Source: Alisma plantago-aquatica
Lineage: Eukaryota; Streptophyta; Magnoliopsida; Alismatales; Alismataceae
Direction: 5' to 3'
NCBI GenBank assembly: GCA_963693085.1
Contig: OY856412.1
Coordinates: forward strand, 1,064,227,744 to 1,064,291,743
Length of the DNA stretch: 64,000 nt
In this document: positions 1 to 10,716 of the stretch, one piece after another
Layout of the letters: each line of letters opens with the position of its first letter
How positions within the stretch are numbered: position 1 is the first letter of the stretch
Notes under the pieces: model-generated
What the model was told of the DNA's origin: nothing
Databases searched by the model: none
Seen by the model: only the letters and a program-made list of their open reading frames with translations
Made by a program: the position numbers and the translations under genes

Positions 1-1979
1 ACTTGAAGGTCTAATGAATTTTATTTAAGTGCATCCATCTCTATTTACCCCCACCCTCTAGAGCATCAAATCACCCATCCTAGGATCCAACTTGATGTTG
101 GAGTGAAGAAAATGATCTGAACAAAGTTTGTGAGGAGAAGTAAAGTTCAAAAATATTAGCCACAAATATGGATCATTATAATAGATATGAAAATAGTAGT
201 ATTAAACAATAACCTATTAAGTGACATGATAAAAAACCTCAAAAGTGTAAAATGAGGAGAGTAGGATTCTACACCTCTATGATGTCAATTCTAATCTATT
301 CTGGAAATTATATAAAAGAACAAAAAAAAATTGGATATGAAAGAGAAAATACAACCTTAGAAATTGTAAGAATTTAGAATATACAATTGATTTTATTCCC
401 TACCACACTCTTTATTTCCTTGTTATGGCTGACAATTTCCCTCTCTATTTTTCACTGGACACATATCAATCTAATGGTCAACCTCAATCTCTCTTACTCA
501 ACATCTTTACTTTTTCTAGTGATTCAGTGTGTGAATCCACCCCCATCCTCTTCTCCTCCTCATTATTGTTTGATTCCTTGTTCCTTTCAAAATCTTATGA
601 CCCCAAATAATCCCCTAGTTCATCACCTATAGACCCTATCAACCTCAATTTTGTGTCCCCCTTCTTTTCCTCCAATAGCATCCACTTCTACATCATCACA
701 TGAAACCATTATAAAACCCTCTGTCACATCTATTGTACCAATTTACAATGGTTCCCTTTGTGCTTGGATTTATTCATCTGTGAGCCTACCTTCCCACCTT
801 ATTTCGACCAAGGTGCTCTGGGTTCTCCAACAATTGTCATACAGTTGTGAGAATAAATGAGCATCCAAAACATCTCTAGAATGTCTGGCAAAGAAGTTTG
901 GACTCTCAATTTAATGAGACAGGTGGATTAATTTAGTTTCCCCTTTTCCCTCATTTGACTTTTGTTAATGCCATTTCTACCCAATTCTTGTGATTTTTAA
1001 GCCACTTTTTTATGGTATATGCCTTTTTAAATCCCTTGCAAATTGCAAACATATCCAAATCCTATATATGTGGCTTCCTATTTGCACAGTTTCTTTTGTT
1101 TTCCCATGAACAATCATGGAGGATTGTATTATAATGGTTCTTGTGGAATTTTATGGTCATTTTGTGGCTTGCCATGATTTGGTGAGCATGGGGGAAGCAA
1201 TTAGTTTCCTATATGTTTATGATCTTCATCTAATATCCCAATGTGATCCCCCATTTTGGTCTCTAGGGGATTCATGCCATATTTTGAGTCTTAAACATAA
1301 TTCAATGCCCTAGTTAGATGTTATGCTTTTGAAAGGAAGACACTTGAATATTGGTCTTTTGCCACATTTTAATGTCAATGTAAAAAATATAATAACCTTT
1401 ATTAATTAATAATTGATTCTAAGAATATCTGAAAAATGTGATAAAATATGTTTTGGAAGTTGTAGTAATAATCTCTAAAACATGGCTTGGTTTTTGTAGC
1501 CAAAACCAACAATTATAAAGAAGTGATTTTAGGGTTTAGCTAATGTAATTGAACTAAACTATGTTGTGTTGATGTCTACCCTAGGTTTGTTTAAAACATG
1601 GATTTGAATTATTAGACTTACTTTTACTCCAGGATTAAGTATATTGCATCTCCTTATCATCTTAGTTGGGAAATAAATACATGTCTCCCCTTTTGACCTA
1701 CTTGTAATATATGTGTTTAAATTTCTTATTTTGAGTGTATTTGACCTATTTTGAGACTCAATATTCGAATTAACCATATAATTTTACTTATTGTTGGATT
1801 TTCTAGTTGATATCTAAAAGTGAAATCTTGCTAATGTTATCTCCAACTATAAGCTACTTTCTAAAATTTAAACTGTATAGTCTCCATTTGTAGAAAGAAA
1901 ATCTGGATTTCCATGTAATAGCTATAATGCCTTAAGTTGCAATCTATTTGTGAATCTTGTCTAACTAATCAATTCTTAT
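1..1979. other. AT-rich stretch with no recognisable gene
   Basis: Only short open frames in AT-rich DNA are present, and none has a recognisable domain, codon bias or splice structure. Frames around 387-860 encode Ser/Pro-rich peptides with no homology I recognise. The stretch could hold decayed transposon sequence. I see no support for a gene. Confidence 0.5.
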
Positions 1980-3578
1980 GGAGTAAACCTACAATGAACT
2001 GTGTGATAATTCTAAATAAACATATATCTTGCCTCCCTATCATTGTGCATGTGCTTATGATGACTAGAGTAAATTAATATATCATAAAACTATAGGTGGT
2101 AATAGTTAGTGTGTATAGTTTGTTTATCCTATAATTTATAGGTAATTTTCATTTTGAAATTTTGAGATGGTGATGCCCTCTACCTCATTGTTCAGTGGTG
2201 ATTACCATTATACTTACATGATTCTTGTTGGAATTAGGGGTTGATGCCTATTATGAGGAACTGGGTGGTGGTGGTTGTTCTGGAGTATATTGGGTGGTTA
2301 TGCTAATTACTCACAAGAAATGAATGTAATATATTGGTTGTAGTGCTTCTTCTAGGATAATTGTGTGGTGATGCATGCTACTAATTTATTTTCCACTTGG
2401 GGTGGTGATGCACATTCTATTCAGTGTGGGTAGTGACGCTCATTTGTTCGATGTGGTGATGCCAAGAACATGCCATTTCTTATTCTAGCTTATTCATAAT
2501 AAACTGTGTGCTTTTCATAGATATGAACTATATTGTGACTAAGTCAATATACATGGACACATTATTTAATAAATTTATCTTAACATCCACTTGGGTGACT
2601 TTTCTTTTTTTGATTAGATGTCTTATAATTTTAAATCACTTTCCCCTTTTCTATAGTCCAATTCCCTATAATATGGACATACCAATATTAGATGAAAAAT
2701 TCTATATCATCTATGCTTCAAGTCACCTAGGTGAAGGAAAAGGAAAATGTAACCATGTGATTATGTAAATGATCATCCAAAACTTCACTTCTTCTATTCC
2801 TTGGTGGCCTACAACTCCTATTTGAACAAAACCCATTCTCGATGCAGCTTCTTCTACAACTTCCTCATAGGGTACGATGTCGGGTGAGAGGTTCAAAGTG
2901 GTCGGGTTACCCTTTGCATCCATGAATAATTTTTATGTCATTTTTATGTATCCACCAATGTGGGTATTCATCTATGTTTACTGGTAAAATTGTAATAGTC
3001 TGAATATTTTTAGCCGCTATAATTTGAGGGAATTGAACGTATCAATTAAATATACTGAATTGTGTCACTTTTACAAATGTTATCTTAGTACTTGACATTT
3101 TCGATATTTAGTTTTATTCTAATGAGTAATGAGAGGTGCCCCTATCGTGTCACACTCATTACATTTTCATCCTCTTTATTATCTTTAGGAGAACCGCAAA
3201 CCTTGCCTTCACGCAAGAGCAAAGATTTTCTCTACATATTTTGATTTGATTAGAAGACATGACTCACATCTTCCTGTCATGCATTATTAGTCATCGTTTT
3301 GCACTAGCCCTCAACTATTCACATTAGTACAAAGGTGAAGTGCCATCACTATGTTGGGACATTCTCTCCAACATCCACATTGGATTTGCACAGTCCCTGA
3401 TATTTCAACTCAATATTTTGGTTCTTTTCATGGAATGAGTCACAACCAGTCATTATTCCAAATTTTCAGTTGTCTTCCTAATTATCATTCACATGTTTAC
3501 TATTATTTGTGTTTTCTTTAACTTTATAGGATCTTCCTCTTTCTATAACTTTGACCTATAAGATGTCCTTATCATTAG
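1980..3578 (+). repeat. Old duplicated unit, copy 1, first part
   Basis: This stretch matches, in the same order, 20576-21595 followed by 25497-26260. Shared landmarks are a repeated gggtggtgatgc-type word near 2200-2480 and 20760-20910, a TATATTGAC-type segment (about 2525 and 21020), tgtgggtattca (about 2951 and 21387), and a ttgcacagt plus caCAgCCAGTCA-type segment (about 3388-3450 and 26074-26140). Identity by eye is moderate, so the duplication is old. The copy stops at ATTAG (3574-3578), where the LTR insertion begins, and resumes at 20135. Its original nature (gene copy or transposon) is unknown. Confidence 0.55.
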
Positions 3579-3590
3579 TGTGACAGAGTG

Positions 3591-3594
<4 letters not shown>

Positions 3595-3641
<47 letters not shown>
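3595..3641. repeat. (TA)n microsatellite
   Basis: An uninterrupted TA dinucleotide run of about 23 units lies 16 bp inside the left end of the solo LTR. Confidence 0.97.
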
Positions 3642-3644
<3 letters not shown>

Positions 3645-4128
3645 ATTTAGTTTCTCTCTCCTACAATTTTAATTATTCCATTTATGCCCTCAATCGTCCC
3701 TCACTCCAAATTTATTATATGGTCTATAAATTTATATAATGACATCTATAGTATCATATAGAACCATATTAAATGCAAATGACATTTAGACTTTTGACAT
3801 AGTCAACAATCGAAATTTTAACTCCAATCTTGCACCATGGCTACATCATAGCATTATAAAGCTATGCCTAAAATCTCATTACAATTGGAAGTACCAATTA
3901 GGAGTTATTCACAATAGAAGATTATGTGTATTATGTCACCTAATATAGTCTAGGACCTAGGTTCTCGCATCATTTGATCAAAATGATGTGTCACGCCCTC
4001 ATGTTTTGGCTGGGCGCGACTTCTTTAGTCAAGGATGAGCTTGGATCATCCGATTAAGGGGACGCATATCCGTTCAGGATCCGAGGGTGAAGACCTCATC
4101 TTCTACCTCTGCCTTCTTCGGTCCCAAC

Positions 4129-4138
4129 CCCCCCCCCC
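4129..4138. repeat. Homopolymer C tract
   Basis: Ten consecutive C residues lie in a GC-rich part (about 3985-4861) of the solo LTR. This GC-rich part continues beyond the CACTA at 18312-18560 and contains no open frame of note. Confidence 0.9.
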
Positions 4139-4861
4139 AACTATACAACAGACCTTCCAAAAGATCTAGTGCCTGAATCTCATCACCTCACCATGAGATA
4201 TTTGGAGGATAGACTGCTCTCATCGAGATGAGTTCAACGCCCATCTACTCACCTCCCCTCATCCACGGATCAGGGAGAACCAACTTTCCCCCTTCTCATG
4301 CCTTCCACAGGCAGTGGCACCCATTTTAGGGCTCCATTCCCTCGACCACCCCATGTCTATTTAATACCCCCAAAGGCTTCTCCGACCTTTCTTTAATCTT
4401 TCCGCACTACGAATTCCACCGGGACTTGCCCTCATTTCCCCGACCTCAAGTGAGCTCCGCCTCACCTTTCTCGACTTTCCCCTCGCTCCAGTAGCTCTCT
4501 CCGCTCAATTGAACAGAACTACACCATCAGGGGACCTCGGCGGGACGAGCACCACTATAGCCTAGAAGCACGAAGGTCTGCAGGCCCAGGTCGACGATCC
4601 TCGCAACTGAGCTCCAAAATCTTCATCGTCGTTGAGGTTGGAGCCATCTCAGAGCTGCAGAAGGATCGCAAATTCTTCAGTGGACCTCGGTGAAGCTTTC
4701 AACTCCCTCAATCCAGCCTGAGGGGAGGTAAGGAGCCAGATCCATTTTTCTATTCTTGCACCTGTGAGAAACTATTCTCGACCTCAACACCACCTCCGAT
4801 CGAGTTGTTGAGCTCACCGAACTCGGGGGAACCTCGTGAAGAGGATCCGCCCATCCTCACA

Positions 4862-4880
4862 CACTACAAAAAACTGGGCC
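4862..4880 (+). repeat. CACTA left terminal inverted repeat
   Basis: CACTACAAAAAA followed by CTGGGCC is the inverted partner of the right end, whose reverse complement reads CACTACAAAAAA then TTTGGCC. The first 12 bases match perfectly and the next seven have two mismatches. Confidence 0.93.
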
Positions 4881-5020
4881 ATTATTCACGGGAGAGTCAT
4901 GTCACAAACCCCTCTCTACAGGCCCTCAGAAATAGGGACGGTTGAGGGTCTGGCCCTCACAAATGGTCCGTGAAGAGAACTCACGTGACAAATACCAGTG
5001 GCCCTCACAAATACAATTGT

Positions 5021-5305
5021 GAGGGACTATTTAGCCTTCATAAATACATTTTTGAGGGACTATTTAGCCTTCAGAAATACATTTTTGAGGGACTATTTAG
5101 CCTTCATAAATACATTTTTGAGGGACTATTTAGCCTTCATGAATACATGTTTGAGGGACTATTTAGCCTTCATGAATACATTTTTGAGGGACTTGATGGT
5201 CCTGGAGAATATATTTTTGAGGGGCTATGTGGTAGTCATGAATGCCATTTTGATGGTCAATCTGGACCTTCATCAATATATTTATGAGGGACTACTGTAA
5301 ATGAT
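5021..5305 (+). repeat. Left subterminal 33-bp tandem repeats
   Basis: The word GAGGGACTATTTAGCCTTCA recurs at 5021, 5054, 5087, 5120 and 5153. Degenerate units follow at 5186, 5219, 5252 and 5285, at an exact 33-bp period. In En/Spm, subterminal repeats bind the TNPA protein, and this array is the likely equivalent. Because 33 is a multiple of three, the array gives a spurious 11-residue-periodic open frame, which is not a gene. Confidence 0.88.
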
Positions 5306-6289
5306 TTGGTTATTGATTATTGATTATTGATTATTGAATGATTTATTAAATGTTAATTAATTGTTACTATAGTGAATATCAAATTTTAAATGAAAACTTT
5401 GTATACATAACCTCAAGCAATATTTTTATACTAATTCACATGACATCATAAGAATATTCAACACCAAAATGACACATAAAAATGTTAAATCACCTCAAAC
5501 CAATTTTTGATATTGAAGCAAAATATTATCCATACATTGCGTGCTCAACGTTGATATAAATAAAGAGTACATATGGTTTTAAAATTTGAGATTGATGACA
5601 ATGAACATATCATGCTAGAAACTCTTAAGATCAATAATGTCTCCATATTCCTTCAAATGGTGTGGTGCTCTTCATCAATGCCAGGCCTCATACGGTTAGG
5701 TACTTGAATATTCTTCTCCTAAAAATGACAAATCATTATACTCATAGAATTTAAAGTTAATACATAAATCATAGTACAACAAATAACTTACCCTTATATT
5801 TCGGTTTTGGTCTACTCCAAGGCGCATTGTCGGTCGAAATGCATCATTAAAAGAAATTCTACCCTATCAATATAAATACAAAAAGGAATCAGAGCGAGTG
5901 CGAAGTAGAGAAAAATGTAAGTGAACCAACATAGCAGCAACATGCACCCGTAAACTAAAATTATGGTTGAGCTCAGTAACTAATACATAATTAAAAAAAC
6001 TCAGTGGGTTAGTTAAATAGTACATGCCTATATCTCTGTTGACTGCACTTAGTTTCTTTCATAAGTGAGATGCATCTACACATACAAAAAGAGGACGATC
6101 CTCTCATGATTAACCACATGAACATTATTTTGCAGAAAAACGTCACATTATTGATGAGCATGAATAAAACTCTATCTATACACAAGCCTATATCTCATTC
6201 CAACTTCCATGCAGTTGGATCGTAGAGTTTAAACATTAGAACAGACTCCAGTAGACAATTTAACATTAGAACCTCAATTACTGCAGCAA
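5306..6289. other. CACTA interior, no gene seen
   Basis: AT-rich sequence between the subterminal array and a low-complexity block. No exon-like or conserved segment was recognised. It could hold the 3' untranslated end of the TNPA-like gene. Confidence 0.5.
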
Positions 6290-6720
6290 GTTGCTGCTTC
6301 CACTCTAGCAACCACCCCCTCTCTCCCTCCACAACCTCTTAACACCTACACATTCTACTCTTGAACCATCTTTAGCATAGCAGCAAGATGATGCTTCCAC
6401 ATCAGCCAACAACCACCCCAAGAAACCACCTCCACATTAGCAACATGCTACTACTTCCTCCCATCTCCTAGAAACCCCCTACAAATCTACAGACCACCCA
6501 ATCTTCCATCATAACATCATCATCTCCTAGCAGCATGCTACTGCACGCCACCACCAGCCCACACCATCAGCCACCACCAACAGCCCGCACCATCAGCCAC
6601 CACCAACACCTACACATCAGCACTCCCACCCACTAGCCAACACCACCACCACCATCCAACATCCACCACCACCACCATCCAACATCCACCACCATCAATC
6701 CTAAGGGTTTTTGGAAACCA
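6290..6720. repeat. Low-complexity CCA/CAC-rich block
   Basis: The stretch is built from degenerate accaccacc, catccaacatcc and agcaacatgct words, densest at about 6545-6700. It may be an untranslated part of the CACTA transcription unit. No conserved protein frame is supported. Confidence 0.7.
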
Positions 6721-7804
6721 AAGGGAGGCTGCAGCTTTATCCTCAATTGAGATGTTAATTGAGAAGTTAAAGGAATTTCACAACCACGAGCTATGAGGAT
6801 AAGATATGAAGATTAATAATATGTAGTAGGAATTGCACAACCACGAGGACAACATAACATACCTAGAAGAGTTGGGACCTAACGAACTTGTATCATCAGT
6901 GTGCTTACATATATTAGAGATATTAGCAGCATGAAGTATATGAAGAAACTGACATCTTTAATTTGAATTGATAACTATAGGAGAATCAGGGACAACAAAA
7001 TTAACATGAAGAAAATGAAACAACAGTAAGAGGAAGACAAGTACGAATTGGTGAGAGAAAATGGGATAAAAAGAGCATGCAAATGGTCGAAGTTCTGTAG
7101 GAAGAAGTCAGAATAAGACAAACCAAGGGCAGTAAAAGGAGATTGAAAGAGGAAGAATCAACAAAACAAAATAAAAAATAGCAGTAGCAGGTGCTGAATA
7201 AGAAAATATAGAGGAAGGAATAGGTCAGTGAAAATAAATGGAAACATGCAAACAACAGTGGCTAAGAGAGGAGATTTAGGAGGAAGAAATCAGAAAAAGA
7301 AAATTAGATATGTAAATAGTAGTAGTAGATTTCGTAGCAGGATGTATAGGACAAATTTGAAAAAGAAAATATGCACATGCTTGCATAGTAGTAGGAGGGA
7401 ATATAGGATGAATAACTCAGAAAAAACATAGCAGCAGGACGCAGGAATAAGATGCAGGAGAATGGATAAAAAAAGAAAAGAGAAAGAAGCAAGAACAATA
7501 AAAATATGAAAAAGTAGAAAAAACTTAACAAACAGCGCTATGAGGACATACCAATTTGGCCCAAATCAATCCTCATTTCCCCAAATCAGACCTGATTTTC
7601 CTCAGAGCAGACCTAATTTGCCACAATTTGACCTGATTTACTCTAAATCAGACCTATATCAACCATGCAATGACTGAAGGTGATCTAATTTGACCAAATC
7701 TAGACTCGATTCATGCTAGTTTAGCCTTTAAATTGCATAATTTGGGCCTAAAACGCCTTAAATGCCCACTTCATGTTGATAAGCTGAAATGAATTACTTA
7801 CAGG
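6721..7804. other. CACTA interior, purine-rich, no gene seen
   Basis: 6900-7530 is purine-rich on the plus strand with no recognisable coding segment. 7550-7680 contains short repeats of a caaatcagacctgattt-type word. A splice donor at about 7804 implies that the TNPA-like transcript continues into this stretch, but no further exon was identified. Confidence 0.5.
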
Positions 7805-10385
7805 ATTTAAACGCTGATTTCTTGGTGTGAAAGACACCGATGAAGATGTGGTTGGTGTGTTCTGCATTTGAGGATAACTTTGTCGATTATTACCAGAAGA
7901 AGGGGACCAACTTTCAACTGCAGCCTTTAATAAAGTGTACATGTTAATATTCTTATGTGTATGAATATTGAAAATAATCTATAGCTGTAATGAGTTACCT
8001 GTGGCGCAAAGATCCGTGGATGTCCATTGCCTTGTATGGAAAGCCTGCCTACTCCATTCTCCCTTGAATTGGCTTGTATGGAAAGTCTACCTACTCCAGT
8101 CTCCCTCGAATTGCTTGGTCTAGAAAGTCTTCCTAAGCCATCCCCGCTTGAATTATTTTGGCTGGGAAACATGCCTACATCTGCACCATTACTTGTGTTG
8201 TCTTGTATGTGAAAAGAACCCACATCCGACCTATTTGTGCCACTTTGCATGTGTAAGACACCTGTAGTATTCTGATTGGGGTATTCAGCTGCACAATCAA
8301 CATTAATACCGCCATCCTATAACAAATACATCAACAATGTCAAAAAAAAATTATATATTACATTGACATAGACAACTGAAACTGAGTTACCTGTGATTGA
8401 TTATACCAAGTCATTAATTGCGAGACGGAGTTCTTCAATCCATTTACTGTTTCTTCAAGTTCCTTAAGTTTATCCTGAAATAGAAAACAAATTACAAACA
8501 TCAATCTAATAGACTAGTTGTAACTAATAGTTCAAGTTTAGATTCTCTCCAACATACATCCTTTGCATTGCTTTCCTCAAGAAGCATTTCATATCTTAAA
8601 CGGGCAGCTTTTCCCCTATGTCCTATCTCTTTGTGCCCAATTCCAACACCTCGGATCCTAGCCTTTTTGGAAGGATTTAAAACTTGCAAATAAGCAGCAC
8701 GTGTTAGAATATCAACACTTCTAGGATCTATTTCTTCTTGGTTTGCTACTTGGTTTTCCACGATATCAGAGATTTCAAGCTGTAATTAGAAAGCATCATA
8801 AAAGGAAAGCTTAAATTGAGATATCTAAGCATATGTAGCTTTGTAGACATCATAGGAAAACAAATATCCATTTTCTAACCACTTGTGGGCTTTTGTCGTA
8901 AACTTTTTCCAAAAATTTGTTAAGAGGCACAACGGGTTGATCTTCACTGACCTACACATGATAGATAACATAATAATTGTCCATGTTATATGTTCAACTC
9001 CTACTAAGAAAGACAAGTGTCCATTATTAATACCATTTCTGCCCGATAACAACTCCATGGCTTTGATCCTGTGGTATGATCCATCACTTTTTTTGCTCTG
9101 TTTGCCTTGTTGATCTCGGAAATTTTCTAAACCATAAGAAACATATAATTAGAAAAAGTAGATAGGTATACATGCAAGTTATATGAAACCATCCTCAATA
9201 TAAGCAAGCCAATAGCTGGATGTGGAAGAACATCCTCAATATAAGAGATAGATATCTCTCTAATGTCCAATTCCACATTGGAAAGGGGACTGATGTGAAG
9301 TGTGGAGTGTGGAAGCTCCCTGAGATCAGAGGAATTGAGCAGAATCAAAAAATCTGCAGCAGCGTTGAAGTACACCTGCTGCTGGAACAGAAATGAAGTA
9401 CACCTGCTAAAGAACAAATATGAAGCTCTTCTTTCTACTCTTATCATTTATCACATATGGATACATAGAAACAAATGTGTTTTTGAAGACAGTAGGAGCA
9501 AACCAAACAGTGTGTGGCATTGCATAAATACTGATTATAGAAGTTTGCATAGATAAATTGCATCCTTCTTTTTGACTTTTGATATCTATCTTTATAGATG
9601 TATTGAGCTTTGCTCCCCTTTGTAAATTTTGTGAGTAATGAAAGAGAAACGTGCTTATTGATAAAAAAAAAAGTTATATGAAACCATTGTACCTTAGACT
9701 TCTCGGTTCCCCATTCTTTAACAAGATTTTTAAACTGGTCCATATCTATGGAAGCATTTTTCTCAACTTTCTTCATCATCAATTCTGGTTCAATCTTGTA
9801 CTTTTCATAGTAATCTTTCTTTACACGTGCCCTCCACACTGATATCCCTTTGCTAATGTGTTCATCAATGTGATTCCATGCATTAGGGTGACTGCCTAAA
9901 TCAAAGTATTTCTACAAAAACATAGAAAATATTACTTTAGATATAACAATCATACAATTTGTTGGTCTTTTTATGAAAAAGATTACCTCAATAAATGATT
10001 TTCTATCTGCAAAAGCTTGTTCTGGTTGTTCATTCCACTTCAAGTCTAGATGCCATATGTGTGGTTTCCTTGCTTGCATTTGACAATAACGATTCAATTT
10101 GGCACCATTCTCCCCAATAGCATTTCCTTCATCATCCCATTGGACCTTGTGACGTGGCTGCCCTTGCTTAGGAAGTAGGCTTTGCTCACTTGCAGGCCCA
10201 CGTCCATACTTCCTATTCTCATGTTCATCCTCAACATTTTCTTCAACTATTACATCATTTTCAATATTGTTGGACAGTAGAGTAGGTTCATCCTCACAAT
10301 TTTCTTCAATTGTGGATGGAGGGACAGCAATAGGTTGACTGGGTGTGTTGTTACAAGTAGATCTAGTGAATCTTCTTCCTGCCAT
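7805..10385 (-). CDS. TNPA-like CACTA protein (plant transposase, Ptta/En/Spm family), spliced
   Basis: The likely product is the accessory DNA-binding protein of the CACTA element, the counterpart of En/Spm TNPA, which binds subterminal repeats. I infer exons at 10385-9987 (start MAGRRFTRST, acidic stretch), 9911-9693 (FDLGSHPNAWNHI ... VWRARVKKDYYEKY ... KEWGTEKSK), 9126-about 8826 (KISEINKANRAK, then HTTGSKAMELL), about 8777-8558 (LTRAAYLQVL ... ARIRGVGIGHKEIG), about 8475-8391 (coiled-coil-like DKLKELEETVNGLK), about 8316-7999 (short imperfect repeats around GVGRLSIQ) and about 7936-7805. Donors and acceptors fit GT-AG and keep frame across several junctions. The order matches the Transposase_24 family (PF03004). 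Exon 3 looks partly degenerate, so function is doubtful. The 3' end was not found. Confidence 0.72.
9178..9192. repeat. LINE target-site duplication, left copy
   Basis: GTTATATGAAACCAT is identical to 9673-9687, which directly follows the LINE poly(A). Confidence 0.95.
9193..9672 (+). mobile_element. 5'-truncated LINE insertion in an intron
   Basis: The insert ends in ten A residues (9663-9672). It is bracketed by an exact 15-bp duplication GTTATATGAAACCAT (9178-9192 and 9673-9687), the hallmark of target-primed reverse transcription. The plus-strand content encodes pieces of a LINE ORF2 C-terminus: SWMWKNILNIRDRYLSNV with FHIGKGTDV, then IWIHRNKCVFE. The body is 480 bp and is internally shortened. 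It sits in the intron between exons 2 and 3 of the TNPA-like gene (9127-9692). Without it the intron would be about 71 bp. Confidence 0.9.
9673..9687. repeat. LINE target-site duplication, right copy
   Basis: GTTATATGAAACCAT is identical to 9178-9192 and abuts the poly(A) tail of the LINE. Confidence 0.95.
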
Positions 10386-10716
10386 CCTTCAATTGACAAG
10401 GAAAAAAAATTAGATTATTAGTGCAGAAATGTCAGTAACAAAAGTAGTAGCTACATTTGAAAAACAAATAAATTGCGGAGAATATGAGACACCAACATAT
10501 GAATATTCAGCATTTGAAAAATATATAACTTGTAGAGTACCTTGGTTTCATATCCCAAAAAAGAATAATGATGTCCTACTTGCTGGTATATGAAACAAGA
10601 CTAAATAAATTGCAAAGAATATGCCATATAGTAATAGTTTGCCAAAAAAATGCAATACAACATATTCCCCAAGTAAATTATTCTAGACTTGCAAACAAAA
10701 CAGACAGATTAATGAA
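10386..10716. other. Spacer between the two CACTA genes
   Basis: AT-rich sequence of 331 bp between the end of the TNP2 pseudogene and the start of the TNPA-like frame. No exon or regulatory motif is recognised. In En/Spm the two products come from one alternatively spliced transcript, so this could be intronic. Confidence 0.45.

Noticed and set aside
4970..5300. Two overlapping plus-strand frames of about 100 residues
   Set aside because: They are translations of the 33-bp subterminal array, whose period is a multiple of three. They have no independent coding evidence.
7001..7531. Phe/Tyr/Ser-rich minus-strand frames suggesting membrane proteins
   Set aside because: They arise from purine-rich plus-strand DNA in the CACTA interior, and the hydrophobic runs are a compositional effect.
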